Notes: generated by a model not told the origin, from the letters alone. Counted from the stretch's first letter, positions 1-11,345 are shown. The stretch is DNA of 64,000 bases from Heliocidaris tuberculata (GCA_025618425.1 CM046852.1:7338421-7402420); one strand, 5' to 3'. A program made the numbers and translations.

Positions 1-189
1 AATTTTTACGAATCGCGTAATTTGTCTACTTTATGCGTTGATTTTTACGATTAGCGTTGTTTTTATGAAACATGGTCCTACAGGACTCATCCCTAAAATA
101 TGAACCCCCCCCCCCCCGAAAAACAACGTGATGCTTTCTTTACCCGTTCTTAACTAACTCAAAATAAGAAGAGAGAAAAAGAAAGACAT

Positions 190-1260
190 TTACATGTGCT
201 TTCTGGATTACCAAAAAGCTTTTGATCATGAACAATTGATCAACTGTCTGAATTCACTAGGACTGGATGGAAAGGATGTGCGTCTGATTACAAGCCTGTA
301 CTTGAATCAGAAGGCAGTAATACGAGGCAGGGAAAGGATTTCCCCAGAGGTTGGTATACAGAAAGGGGTACGCCAAGGATGCATTAGTTCCCCTTTATTG
401 TTCAGTATCTACTCAGAGATGATCGTTAGAGTATTGAATGGTGAAGCTGGTATCAAGATTGGTGGAGTGACCATAAACAACTTGAGGTATGCGGACGACT
501 CTATGCTGTTAGCTGAGACAGAGGACGATTTGTGCAGAATCACAGAAAAGGTGAATGTTGAAGGAGAACGATTTGGCATATCAGTTAATACTGCCAAAAC
601 GAAGACAATCAATAGTGGTGTCAATGAAGAAAGAAGTCCCCCATATCAGAATTCTAATTAATGGCACAGCAATAGAGCAAGTCAAAAAATTGTGTATCTG
701 GGTCAGACAGTCACAGAGGATGGGAAGTGTGACACTGCGATAAAGCAAAGCATTGAGATTGCAAGATCGGTGTTCTGGAGTCTGTGGGATGTACTTTGCA
801 GCAGAAAGCTGAACCTTGAGCTACGATGCAGAATTTGGAAATGCTATATCTGGAGTACTCTACTGTATGGAGCTGAAGCATGGACTCTTTGCAAGGAGAG
901 AGAACGACGAATAAAAGCCTTCGAAATGTGGTGCTTATGGAGAATGCAAGGAATTAGCTGGGTTGCAAAAAACAGCAATAAAGAAGTGCTACAAAGGGCA
1001 AACAGAGAGAGGTAGTTGATGAAGGCAGCAACTAAAAGGAAGCATGTATATGCTGGCCATTTGTTAAGAGAAGGAGGACTGCAGAAGTTACTACTTCGTG
1101 GAAGAGGTAGACAACGGATCACTTGGTTTGATAACATTAAACAGTGGACTGGACTTTGCTTTGAAGAGGTTCGAATAAGATCTTATGATCGGAGAAGATG
1201 GAAGTGCATAGTCGCCAACCCCGGTCTCGGGACGGCGCCTGATGAATGAATGAACTAAAT
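190..1260 (+). pseudogene. 5'-truncated LINE reverse transcriptase remnant
   Basis: This is the C-terminal part of a non-LTR retrotransposon polyprotein. Reverse transcriptase motifs are visible: FLDYQKAFD, then a GVRQGCISSPLLF block, then the catalytic YADD in LRYADDSMLL, followed by the connection and C-terminal region (FEMWCLWRMQGISW, and RGRGRQRITWFDNIKQWTGL). The endonuclease domain is missing, so the copy is 5' truncated near 190. The reading frame is broken: it leaves the main frame near 620-640, returns near 690, and has an in-frame TAG at 1013-1015. The 3' end runs out in TGAATGA-type repeats near 1245-1255, as LINE tails often do. The clade is not resolved; RTE-like elements are the closest I can suggest. 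It is a dead copy. Confidence 0.85.
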
Positions 1261-1344
1261 TCATTACAGAATTCTCTCATTCTCATAAAGATAGTAGGGG
1301 CCACCCGGTTCAAGTAGTCATTGGGTTAACCAAACGACAACTTC

Positions 1345-1593
1345 ACTTTGAGAGTATCTTTCTGACCTGATAGGACGTTGATTGGACGAGCTTCCGCATG
1401 ATATCATGCGGAAGTTTCGAAATCATGGTAAAGAAACCCATATGTTTCATTTTAACCTCCTTGTTGAAAAGTTTATAAGCCAGCCCGACTTTGGATTCAA
1501 TACACTCTTGCGAAGAACTCTTCTAACATCGTCACCAATATTGTATGTTGCTGTCTGGCATCTTCATAGGTTCGGAATTGATACTCTCAAAGT
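1345..1593. repeat. inverted-repeat segment with internal 24-bp palindrome
   Basis: A perfect 14-bp inverted repeat (1345-1358, ACTTTGAGAGTATC, against 1580-1593) encloses about 220 bp. Inside, 1391-1414 is a perfect 24-bp palindrome centred on GATATC. The centres of the two structures differ, so this is not one simple hairpin. A decayed MITE is the easiest explanation, but I found no target duplication. Confidence 0.45.
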
Positions 1594-2534
1594 AATTTCT
1601 TAGTACTGTGGTAAGTAAATACTTATTGTTGGTCTATTTTTCCTTTTTTTTTTTGGGGGGGGGGGCTCTAAAAGAAAATGTAAATTGAGTCAAGACAAGA
1701 ACTAATACTAGGAGTATAAATCATGAAATAATTTTACCAGTTTAATGCTGCTATAAAGATATTACTTCATCCATGACATTTAGGAAAGCCATATTTAAAA
1801 TCTGGATGTGGTTTAAAGTTCAAAGTAAATGAATAAATTCATAAAAGTTTGGGTATTGAATATAAATTACCAAGATGCGTCATGAAAAATATTTTCAAAA
1901 AAATCATAAGCGTGACATATTCTGTGAATGATAAATAATTGTTCCTGAAAAGGTAATTTTGCACTACTATCGTAATTTTGTTTTTTAACAGTCTCTTTAA
2001 AAAGGGCTTGTGTAAAAAATTGATGTGAAAGAAGTGAATAAATAAAATCGTGCTGAATATTATGAATACCTCGGAATCTTATATATGAATCCTTTACCAT
2101 GTATGGAAAGGTTCATGATATTGCATTGAAGTGATTGGTTATTGTACGAGAAAACATAACTGGTAGAATGAATGCTTATTATGTGACTGAAGATTATTTA
2201 AACTAATCATTTCAAGAACATTAATACATAAGGACTACTAACGAATAAATAATTTAAAAAAAAATCTTAAAGGTAATAAACAGTAGTGGTAGCAAAATGA
2301 AAGTTGGCATGAAACTGCTCAAATATAGTCTCATATTGTTCGGCTTCAATAAAAAGATACATGAGTGAGATAATCCGGTATTCTATTCATGATTTCCGGT
2401 GATTTTCAGTAAAATAATTCAAATGATCGAATATCAACGGTTACCTTATACCCTAGCTAAGGACCACCTACCCCGACGCTCCCGGCTCAACGGCGCATAG
2501 CGGTTCACACACACTCTTTACACACACTGTTTTC

Positions 2535-2576
2535 ACATCAAATTACAAGCGCGGTACCGCGCTTGTAATTCGATGT
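2535..2576. repeat. 42-bp near-perfect palindrome
   Basis: 2541-2570 is a perfect 30-bp palindrome centred on GGTACC with GC-rich arms (AAGCGCGGTACCGCGCTT in the middle). After one mismatched pair it extends five more base pairs on each side. It could extrude as a cruciform. It lies about 300 bp upstream of the start codon at 2878. Confidence 0.7.
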
Positions 2577-2877
2577 TTATTTTTTGGGACATTTTAGCCA
2601 TTTCTAAACCATTTTTCTTCAAACAAACGTCACCTATGTTCGAAATTAATCATTTCACCACAGTATATGTAATAATTTCCATTCCAGCTGACAAAGTAGT
2701 TAAATATCAAAAGCGCCACCTTTCCCACTACTGTACCATTCCAATTTAACAAACCTTTGATCAGGATTTGATGGGTTTAAAAGAAACATATTCTGTTTAT
2801 TCACATAACATTATCATTTGTGAGCCCACACTTTATCATGAAATTCTTTGTTTAATAATTTTTTTCTTGCAGAAATC

Positions 2878-5800
2878 ATGCGTTCCTCAGTAGTGCTGAT
2901 AGCGGTCATATTTGTGATGACGTGTGTCATGACGTCATCAGCTGCGAATGGTCAATGCAGTCGTCAAGTCACGTGAGTTTTCTTTTGATTATCTCATTTG
3001 TTTTGAATGATCATGCATTCTTTAATTCATTTTGCATTCATTCATTCATTTATCCATTTATTCTTCATTCATACATTCCTTTAAACCTTCCTTCATTCCT
3101 TTATTCCTTTATTTATTTATTCATGCATTTATTCATTCATTCATTTCATTTCATTTCATTCATTCATTCATTCATCCATCCTTTCATTTATTCATTCATT
3201 TAATTTCATTCATTCCTTTATTCATTCATTCATTCATTCATTCATTTCTTTATTCATTGATTGATTAATTCATTCATTTCTTTATTCATTTATTTATTTA
3301 TTCATTTATTCATTCATTTCTTTATTCATTCATTCATTCAGTCCGCCAGTCATTGCTGTCCTATGTTTTATCCCATGTTTTAAGGCTAAGCTTCTCCAAT
3401 TTTGTCGTAAAAAACTTTTATTTATATTTTTGAAGTACGAATATATATCTGAATTTATTTTCTCCCTGATCTAGGCGAACACGGAACCAGTGTTCCCAAC
3501 AGTCCCAGTCCTACACGTCGTACCGAGCATCTCTTTGTCCAATTAGAAAAATCTACTACCGCAGTGGAAGGTGAGATTTCTATATTGAGTTGAAGTCACG
3601 TGCTCAGGCGTGTTGTTGGGCCATTTTGAAAATTGGGGCCGGGGGGGGGGGGGGTTGTTGGACCAAATTTTCCAACAAAGATCACTATTTCCAAATCAAT
3701 TTTTGTAATCATTTGCTGAAATGGCTATAGAAGATAAAAAATTTGCTGACACACACACAATTTTTTTTTAAAGACCACACACTTCTAGCGACGTTGAACC
3801 CACTACAATATTTTCATCATAAAACATCATAAATTTAACGTCATGATTCATCGTTAGATAATGAAAAGCGAATGATTATGTAAAACGTTTGTTAAAACAA
3901 TATATTTTGGGCAAAAATAAATTGAAGCAGCGACTAGAGGTCAATCTTTTAAATCCCAGAGTAGCATGCCGCAAAAAAAATTGGGCCAACCCCCCCCCCC
4001 TCGAATTTCGACCCAAATGGCACCTGAATAAATCTGATTTTTTTTTTTTTTTTGCTTTTCTTTTTTTTTTTCTTTTTGATGCTTTTCATAATATTTTCGG
4101 ACGTGTGCCTCCCCTTTTTTATATTTTAAGAGAGAAAAAAAAATAGATCCGCTCCCACCTATCATATTTTCTGTTTTTGTTTGTGTTTAATTTATCAGCA
4201 CTTCGTACCGATTGGTCACCTCTTGCAGCCCGGTAGAATACGTCGAAACCGAGTATTATTGTTGCTCTGGTTACAGATCTGTTGACTCAACATGTGTTGG
4301 TACGTCGTTTTTGATTATTATAGTCCATTCAGGGGCGGCGCCAGGGTATTTTGATAGGAGGGGCAAGACGACCTAAAGATGACGTCAAATTTTTTCTCCA
4401 TTAAATAACAGGGGTAATATAGAGTTATATGTTTAAGAACTCTCTTTTTAATACTCCGCTTTCTTCTTTCTTCCCCTTTCTTCCCTTTTCTTCTTCCTTT
4501 TCTTCTTTTTTCTTCTTTTTTTTTTCTTTTTTCACTACTTGAAAAATCATAGGGGGGGGGCGGTCGCCCCCTCTGCCCCCCCCCTGTAGCGCCGCCCCTG
4601 AGTCCATTATCATATTTTCCGTACAGTCACATAAACGTGTGAACCATACGCCCAGAACAGTGGGCTGGCTCACAACCTAGTGAAAGTAGTTTGGAAAAGT
4701 TTTGAATTATTTATTAACTTGGCTTATAATAATGTCAGAGAGATAATTAAAAGTAATGTTCCTAAAATAAATATAAGAAAAGCTATAGGGAAATAGTGTA
4801 CGCCCTTTTCTATGAGAATTATATTCTTTCTTTTTTACAGAGTTACAAGTAACCCCAAAATCATCGAAATCAACTTAACGAAAGAAGTTGATTCAATATA
4901 ATTGTATACCATTATGTTCACTTGTAGATTAATGCTTCCAGTTATTAATTATTTGGACTGATTTTGCCATATATGTTATTTTCACAAGTTTTACAGCAGT
5001 AATGGCGATTCATGTAATACTAAACAAATTTCTAGATAGATGGCGCTGTACAAATAATCATGGATTTCTCTCTTTATTTGCAAAAGTCTTACTCCAGCCC
5101 AAAACCGGTCAAGTAAAAGCTGCAAGTAGATTAATGCCCAATGTATTCAGCAAATTTGTCACTCTCACAACTTGAATATCCCTGATATTTTCTATCCTGG
5201 GACAGCTAACGCCCCCTACCGCGGGAACCACCTTCCACCTTTTCCACAAGAAAATATCCCATAGATACCAACTTTGTGAATGATATGTTATAAAATGTGT
5301 ATTTACAAGGCCACGAACTGAGGGGAAGGGTGTGGTAGTGTGTCCAATCATCTTCATTTCCACTTCAATATTTCTAACTTTCCCATTCATTATCACCCCC
5401 CCCCCTCTCTCTCTCTCTCTCTCGCTCTCTCTCTCTCTCGCTCGCTCTTCCTTTCCTTATGTTTCTTTCTTTTTTACGCCGTTCGAGAGGCGCGGGGGGG
5501 GGGGGGCATGTCTGTCAGTGCCTCCTGAAGCTGCGCCACTGCTGACTGAGCATACGTACCGCTTCCAGATGCATAGTCCTGTGGTCGTTTACATAGTGAC
5601 CGTTTTCTATAAAATAGCTTTCCATGAATTTCTGTAGGTAAGCCTAGGACAGTTGCACAACATTGTACAATATCTAATCCTCTTTATGAACATCAATACC
5701 CTCCTTTTCACCCCCTTCCCCTCTGTTCCTTTCTTTCATTTCAGACATCGACGAGTGTGCGGAGGGGACAGACGAATGCAAGAACGACTCTATCTGCGTT

Positions 5801-5878
5801 AACACTGACGGCAGCTACACTTGCGAGTGCTACCCCGGGTTCAACGGTATACACTGCGAACATATTGTCCCAGTGTGA
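2878..5878 (+). CDS. small secreted EMI + EGF-like protein (4 exons)
   Basis: Coding exons are 2878-2972, 3475-3570, 4199-4299 and 5745-5878, joined in phases 2, 2 and 1 at GTGAGT, GTGAGA and GTACGT donors and three AG acceptors; together they encode 141 residues. Residues 1 to about 23 form a hydrophobic signal peptide. Residues about 26-97 carry seven cysteines (27, 38, 53, 73, 85, 86, 96), including the paired CC followed by SGY that marks EMI domains. Residues 98-135 form a calcium-binding EGF domain: DIDEC opening, six cysteines (102, 109, 115, 124, 126, 135), and a CxNxxGSYxC core. The stop follows six residues later. EMI and EGF modules are extracellular interaction domains. EGFL7-type proteins have the same order but two EGF domains and greater length, so this is a minimal version. 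An AG at 2871-2872 may mark an upstream non-coding exon. No transcript support is available; alternative 3' exons are possible. Confidence 0.8.
3015..3345. repeat. ATTC tetranucleotide microsatellite
   Basis: About 330 bp of imperfect (ATTC)n with interspersed ATTT and CTTT variants, lying in the first intron of the EMI-EGF gene. Long open frames here are artefacts of the repeat. Confidence 0.9.
3571..4198. other. intron 2 of the EMI-EGF gene
   Basis: Non-coding, with homopolymer G, C, T and A tracts. It begins GTGAGA and ends in a pyrimidine-rich stretch before CAG at 4196-4198. No separate gene is seen. Confidence 0.6.
4330..4600. mobile_element. hAT-type MITE with 8-bp target duplication
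   Basis: A 271-bp element bounded by inverted CAGGGGCGGCGC and GCGCCGCCCCTG termini. It is flanked by an exact 8-bp direct repeat, AGTCCATT, at 4322-4329 and 4601-4608. CAGGGGCG-type termini and 8-bp duplications are typical of hAT elements. It has no coding capacity. It sits only 30 bp downstream of the exon 3 donor of the EMI-EGF gene. A related copy lies in the opposite orientation at 34978-35224. Confidence 0.9.
5405..5452. repeat. CT microsatellite
   Basis: Imperfect (CT)n with a few CG interruptions, in intron 3 of the EMI-EGF gene. Confidence 0.85.
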
Positions 5879-5965
5879 ATGTGCGCCCCTTGGCATAAGA
5901 GTGATGTTGAAATGGCGTATAGAGGGAAAAAATAGCCTATCATATATTTGGGAAGAAAAGCAGGT

Positions 5966-6747
5966 CAGGGGCGTCACTTAAGGGGAGGGAGGGGTTTAGG
6001 AGATATGACACAGTTTGACACTCTACCCATGGGGGGGGGGGGATATATATCCTTCCCAAAAATTTGAAGTGGGGGGGGGGGGGGAATGGCCTGTATTATC
6101 ATCTCCCCCAATATTTTTGGGTAAAATAGATAAGAATTATGATACATTAACTTAAAACTAATTATTATCCAAACTCATTATGTTTGATCTTGTAATATCA
6201 TCACCAGCGTGAATGATTAGAAGTAAGTAAATAAGAAATCCCATAATTTCAATGCGAAAATGTTTGAAGAAAATTCGTTCGCTTGCATTGGTATTCTCAA
6301 TGAAGGGGTTCCGTCGATTGGCGTAGATCCGTGCATTCCTTCTTTTCATTAAAAACCATTTTGGGATGCTCTAAAATGCAAGTTTTATAGACAGATTTTT
6401 AAAAAAGTCCCTGTGCCCCCTCCCACAACCTTCCCCCGCTCGCTCGCCGGTCACCCCCAACCCCCAATCATGAAGACGGATCGACACCCCTGACTCTACC
6501 CCTTTAAATCATTTCTTACAGGCTGACGGCAAATTGCAGGAAAAAAAAGTTTTTAAAAATAAAAAAGATATGATGAACTTTTGGGTGTCTTGTTGGAAAA
6601 AACTTGAAAATTGAATATAACAATTTAAAGAACAGTTTTTTACCCTTGTTGGCAAATTGAAAAAAGTGAGAACCTTTTGAGCTAATTTGTCGACAGATTT
6701 GGTCCGACATCGATCCCCATTTGAAATGGTGTAGCGACGCCCTGAAG
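5966..6747. mobile_element. degenerate hAT-like segment(s)
   Basis: Begins CAGGGGCGTCAC at 5966. Two possible matching right ends follow: GACACCCCTG at 6483-6492 and GTAGCGACGCCCTG at 6731-6744. Neither pair has an intact 8-bp flanking duplication, so either the element is old or two elements are superimposed. Long G and C tracts lie inside. No coding sequence is seen. Confidence 0.4.
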
Positions 6748-6904
6748 ATTTGACAATATCGTAGCGTTTTTATATACTCTAAAGGAGATAGTGTTATTAT
6801 CTAGAAGGTAATAAAGTTAGACACTCTGCTTTCACCATTCTTATAGTTAGGAACATAAGATGGGATTTCACATTTTTTCAACTTTCATTGAGCCTTCCCT
6901 CTAT

Positions 6905-6949
<45 letters not shown>

Positions 6950-6950
6950 T
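6905..6950. repeat. CT microsatellite
   Basis: (CT)n of about 40 bp with a short imperfect extension. Confidence 0.9.
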
Positions 6951-7550
6951 TTTTCTTTCTCTCACTCGCACACTCTCCTAGTCCTTCCCGGTATTTTGTT
7001 GCTTTGATAAAGGCAGAAAAATGAGAGAAACAGATTAAAGGTCATGTAAAGTTTTGGTAAGCCCTCAAAAACTGTTCGCCAGATTTCTTCAATTTTTGTT
7101 GATAAATAGCAAGATACTAGCAATACTAAGACACTGTGAAGATTTCGCCTCCTAAAGTTTAATATTAAACAAATACGAGGAAAAAACTAATTTATGTGCC
7201 GGGACAGGCACGTAAAATCCCAACAAAGGCAGCATGTGCTATACACTGTACACACACGTGTAAAACCAATAATGAGTAGCTACACACAGTGCACACACTC
7301 TGTCTCTATGCAAAGCCCCAAGATTGCTGTGCGGGGAGCCGTCGGGGTGGAAGGGGTCCTGGCATAATGGCAGTGATCAAGCATTCCTTACAGATATTTA
7401 CACTAAAATTCACCAGAAATCATAGATGGAATACCAAATGATTTCTTACAGACATCTTTTGATACAAGGAGAATAACATGAGACTATATTTAACATGTTT
7501 CTTTCCAATTTCCTTTTTGCTACCAATACTGTACATGAGCTTTAAGTGAA

Positions 7551-8375
7551 AGTTGTAGCAAAATCTGACAAGAAATAAGAAAGTTATTATTTCTTGAAGT
7601 TGTAATCAATCAAACACTAATTGGCAACTCAGTGACATATCTTGCGAACCCCTCTCCCTTTTTCTCTGTACAGAAAATTTCATAGATTATTATTTTCTTA
7701 GTTAATTGTCGATGAAAAAATATATTTGTTCCATACAGGTTTTGTGTAAAACATGTGCAATGATTATATCAAGGTTGCATGTATGATTGAACATTATCTT
7801 GAGAGAAAATAGAAATTCATGATTTTTTTAACCCTTTCGAGACAATTGACCACATTTTGTGGTTAGGCTCAATAACTTTTGATTCAGAGCCCTGAAAAAT
7901 ATACCAGATAAATGAGTAGAAAGAGTAAAAATTTCTGCACACACTATGTCCATTTTTGTTACATGACCATACTACGTTTGATCCCATGAATTTTACAAAG
8001 GAGAATAAGCTTTAAAATCCTTAAATTGGCAACACACTGAGAGGTTCAAAATCATTGTTTTTTTATCGAAATTGGCATTTTTTTCAATTTTTCGACAATT
8101 CTTTTAACCATGTATATTGTTTTCAAAGATATTACCCCTTATTACAATCTTGTAGCACTAAAAGAAAAATATTATTGTTGCCAATTTGAAGAACAAAATG
8201 CGATCAATTTAGCCCTGAAATAATTCTTGTCCTGAAAGGGTTAAAAAGTACTTTACGAATGTGAGAGGACCTTGCAAGATACGTCACGGAGTTGCCAGAT
8301 ATGTGTTTGATTGATTAAATGGTCCAAAATTCATAACTTTCTTATTTCTTATATGGTTTTGCTCAAAAATTTCAT
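7551..8375. mobile_element. inverted-repeat element hosting a TTAA MITE
   Basis: Arms at about 7551-7662 and 8261-8375 are inverted copies of each other with scattered differences; shared blocks include AAGAAATAAGAAAGTTAT, AATCAATCAAACAC and TGGCAACTC. The centre is occupied by the TTAA-flanked element at 7832-8240. This looks like an older palindromic MITE that was hit by a later insertion. No coding sequence is seen. Confidence 0.6.
7832..8240 (+). mobile_element. piggyBac-like MITE, copy A (TTAA-flanked)
   Basis: Bounded by TTAA at 7828-7831 and 8241-8244. Termini are inverted: CCCTTTCGAGACA on the left, TGTCCTGAAAGGG on the right. TTAA duplication and CCC/GGG ends are the hallmark of piggyBac-type elements. 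It is about 409 bp and non-coding. Three more copies are at 56478-56845 (inverted), 58834-59238 and 61658-62067. Confidence 0.85.
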
Positions 8376-8998
8376 TGATAGGTTTATTAAATTTTTCTGC
8401 TCTTTTAAAAACATCTTTATATCAGAGTAAACTTACCCTTTATAAGATTGCATATTACTTCTTGTTCTTTAATTTAGTGTAACCGTCTTTAGTTCGAGGT
8501 TGAAACAAAAACCTTCTTCATATGCATATAAATACGACCATGTCTGCAATTTCTACTTGTTTTTTTTATTATATATGGCGATGATAGTGATAATGAAGAA
8601 TAAAACCGTGTCTTTCCAAGAGCTTATCGACCTATATCAATTCATTAATCCTGATTTGCAGTTACTAAATAAAGTGTAGAATGCAGTGTAGTTTTCGTTT
8701 ATTTTCTAAAACGCAATATGTCAAAGAGTCTTGTAATTTTATTTTTTTTAAATGATGATCGATTTAAATAAAAATTCTTCTGCCTTCTTTCTTTTCAGAT
8801 AAAGATAAAGGTTTGTAAATAAATTTTCTATAGTCCGCATTTGGGTATAATTTCAAATTAATTTTATGTCATAGAAGATGTCATACTATTAAAAGGTGGT
8901 GATAAGCGAGAGCAGAATACGTATACAGCCAAAATCAATGAGGGAAAAATGCGTCATGGAAACTGTATGACAGTGAGGAGGAAGTGAGGAGGAAGTTG

Positions 8999-9020
8999 GG
9001 AGAGAGAGAGAGAAAAAGAG

Positions 9021-9051
<31 letters not shown>

Positions 9052-9054
9052 GAC

Positions 9055-9104
<50 letters not shown>
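8999..9104. repeat. GA microsatellite
   Basis: About 105 bp of (GA)n with a few interruptions. Confidence 0.9.
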
Positions 9105-9105
<1 letters not shown>

Positions 9106-9157
9106 GTCTATGAAATACAAGTAATGCTTACTTAATTATAGACTCCTACATTTATGT

Positions 9158-9400
9158 TTTCCTTTACAATTACAATGACTGTTTACATTATACCAGTTAT
9201 CGCTTTATCAGTGTAAACCATAACAAAGTCCACTGAATGATATTCTGTTTAATATATCTATGTTTCAATTCATATATTTGTTATTTTCCTGTTCTTAATA
9301 TTCATATGTACTGTTTTGATTTTTTTTTTTAAAGATATGTTTGTGGAAATCAATAAACTTTGAAACAAAGAACTTCGAAACTTTGAAACTTTGGAGTGGT
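9158..9400 (+). mobile_element. LINE 3'-end fragment
   Basis: About 240 bp ending in GGAAATCAATAAACTTTGAA plus a degenerate TTTGAAAC tail. A second copy of the same sequence lies in antisense at about 24618-24825. A polyadenylation-like signal followed by a short tandem tail at a shared 3' end is typical of non-LTR retrotransposons. No coding part remains. Confidence 0.65.
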
Positions 9401-10807
9401 GGATGACTTGTATGGTAGAGAGGGAGGGAGGGAGGAAGAGCAAGATGGAGGATGGAGAGAAAGAGATATCGAAAAGAGAGAGATAGAGAGAGAACATTAA
9501 AGACAGATTGTAAGAGAGAGTGTGTGTGTGGGTGTCAGGGTGTCTGTGTGAGAGAGAGAGAGAGAGAGAGTGAGAAAGAGAAAGTGCTCTCTCTAAAAAA
9601 ATCAAATGATCACTGACGTCACTCCCACGAGCGAGTGAAAATAACTCTTTTCTTTTAACAGAGTAGTCAATATTCACTCGATATTTACTCCTAAAAACAA
9701 AAGAAGTGGTCATTGACGTGAGTCCCGGGGAGTGAAAAGAGAGTATAAAGTCACTTTTTTTTGGGGGGGGGGGATTTAGTATTCGAGATATGAGCCTGTG
9801 AGGGTATGCAGATATGCAAGCTTGTGTGATGAAGGGTGGGAGATAAAATGACAGAGAGAGAGAGAGAGACAGTGAGACAGAGAGACAGACAGACAGAAAC
9901 TTGCGAACTGTGAAAGTCGCTGACGATCCTGCTTCATGGAATGTAAAATGGCAAGGATGATGATAATCACGCCACGAGGATAATTTACTGTTCAAATTAT
10001 TTCAGTTTTAGTAAAAATAATTACGGGATAAAAATACAAGTAATTGTCCTTCTAAAACTCATCATAGCATTAATAACCTCGATAAAAACCACCAAACAAG
10101 GGGATGTTACAGTAAGTGGTGATTAAAGGCATTTTAACCTCTGAAACGGCATCAAAACTCACAATATAATGAAATTTTGTTGGTGATAATAGTCAAATGT
10201 GACTGACTGCCATTATAACACGTACCAACAACAACAACTTTATTTTTTTAAAAAACGTCTTCTTCCGTCACATTTCCACCATCACACCGAAATTTTATGC
10301 TATCTACATCGAAATTCAGATAATTTCTTTGCCATAATGGGGTCATTTCAGTATAATCAAACTGTCACAGGAGAATGCATTAAATTTTACGACTGAAAAC
10401 AGTCAAATGGTCTGTAAACAATTTTAGTTAGATTCATTTGAATTACTTTTTTTTCTTGGGGATACAAAACGCGGTATATTATTATCATTACCCAGGGTTT
10501 AGCCAAGCATCCATGAAATTTCAGTGAAGCTTTCAGTAAATTCTTCCTACTGGGTACCTCTTTAGTTCACATGGGTAGAGATTTGCAAATAAACCTATTA
10601 ATTCCGTGGGCGTGATGACAAAGGGCGAGTCACTTGAATATACTTAAAAGTAGAAAATATGCCTTAGTTCATATACTAAAAAAGGTGATAAAGCAATAAA
10701 AGAGCGAGGTAAAAAGATTGCCGTATTCCCATTGCAATGTTCAACAATTTGATCCTACTCGTGAAACATGGTCATCCTGAATCCGAGCCCTGCATAAACT
10801 GTACATC
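9401..10807. other. repeat-rich stretch without a gene
   Basis: Contains GA/CT and GAGTG-type repeats (9420-9760, with AGTGAAAATAACTC-like motifs also seen near 14910, 19590, 20480 and 37920), then ordinary AT-rich DNA. Open frames over the GA tracts on the minus strand are low-complexity artefacts. Confidence 0.5.
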
Positions 10808-10811
10808 TTAA

Positions 10812-11134
10812 GGGTTGGTCACAACCGTCCGGTCGTGCACCTTCGTCAGTCCGTGCGTTTGGTCTACGACGAATAACGTAGAAAATCCTTGCGTCGCACT
10901 CACGGGTTTACAGGTTTTTTTTCCAAGAAGGTAGAAGCACGCAGGACACGCGAGGAGGCCGTTAGACATGTCCAACAATTCTCTGCATGTGGCTACGTGT
11001 TCTGATGAACGCACGTGGAACGCGCAGCCATCTACTTCCTACACGTGCTTCTTGCGACCATCGCACGGGCTCCTTACGGAGGTCCAACGAAGCCCGTGGC
11101 TTCACGAGGTGCACGACGGGTTATGACCAACCTT
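10812..11134. mobile_element. TTAA-flanked MITE
   Basis: Flanked by TTAA at 10808-10811 and 11135-11138, with inverted ends GGGTTGGTCACAACC and GGTTATGACCAACC. Terminal AACC/GGTT with a TTAA duplication suggests a piggyBac- or Kolobok-type non-autonomous element. It is GC-richer than its surroundings. Open frames on both strands do not resemble known proteins. Confidence 0.65.
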
Positions 11135-11205
11135 TTAATGAGGAGGGTGCAAGACGCAGGAATGCAGGAATGGTTGTGACCATGACAAACAAAAGACGAA
11201 TCGTA

Positions 11206-11253
11206 GGAGTTTGCCCACAGCCGATCGCAGGAGTTTGCCCACAGCCGATCGCA
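11206..11253. repeat. 24-bp tandem duplication
   Basis: Two exact 24-bp copies (11206-11229 and 11230-11253) beginning GGAGTTTGCCCACAG. Probably a recent local duplication. Confidence 0.9.
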
Positions 11254-11292
11254 GCTGCGGACACGCACATGCGAAAACACGCACGATTAGTC

Positions 11293-11345
11293 TTTATTTA
11301 ATCCTACACCCTTCTCATACGCATATGAGGCTAGGATTAAATAAA
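11293..11345. repeat. hairpin with 14-bp perfect arms
   Basis: TTTATTTAATCCTA at 11293-11306 pairs exactly with TAGGATTAAATAAA at 11332-11345. The loop holds a second small hairpin, CTCATA/TATGAG. It may be the remnant of a palindromic MITE; a transcript hairpin is also possible but unsupported. Confidence 0.7.

Larger units (their letters stand above)
1261..2872. other. intergenic stretch without a recognisable gene
   Basis: AT-rich sequence between the LINE remnant and the EMI-EGF gene. I see no convincing coding sequence. It contains a short inverted-repeat segment (1345-1593) and two striking palindromes listed separately. It probably also holds the promoter and any 5' non-coding exon of the gene that begins at 2878. 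Confidence 0.5.

Noticed and set aside
1382..1603. 73-residue open frame overlapping the 24-bp palindrome
   Set aside because: It begins at a non-ATG codon, matches nothing I know and lies inside an inverted-repeat segment.
2922..3268. Two overlapping open frames rich in His, Ser, Phe and Ile
   Set aside because: Both are translations of the ATTC microsatellite in the first EMI-EGF intron.
8790..8812. Micro-exon between TTTTCAG and GTTTGTAA near 8800 as a further EMI-EGF exon
   Set aside because: The EGF exon already ends in a stop, the donor is weak, and the piece encodes nothing specific.
9270..9995. 241-residue minus-strand open frame
   Set aside because: It runs over GA/CT repeats and a LINE tail, is Leu/Ser low-complexity and matches no family.
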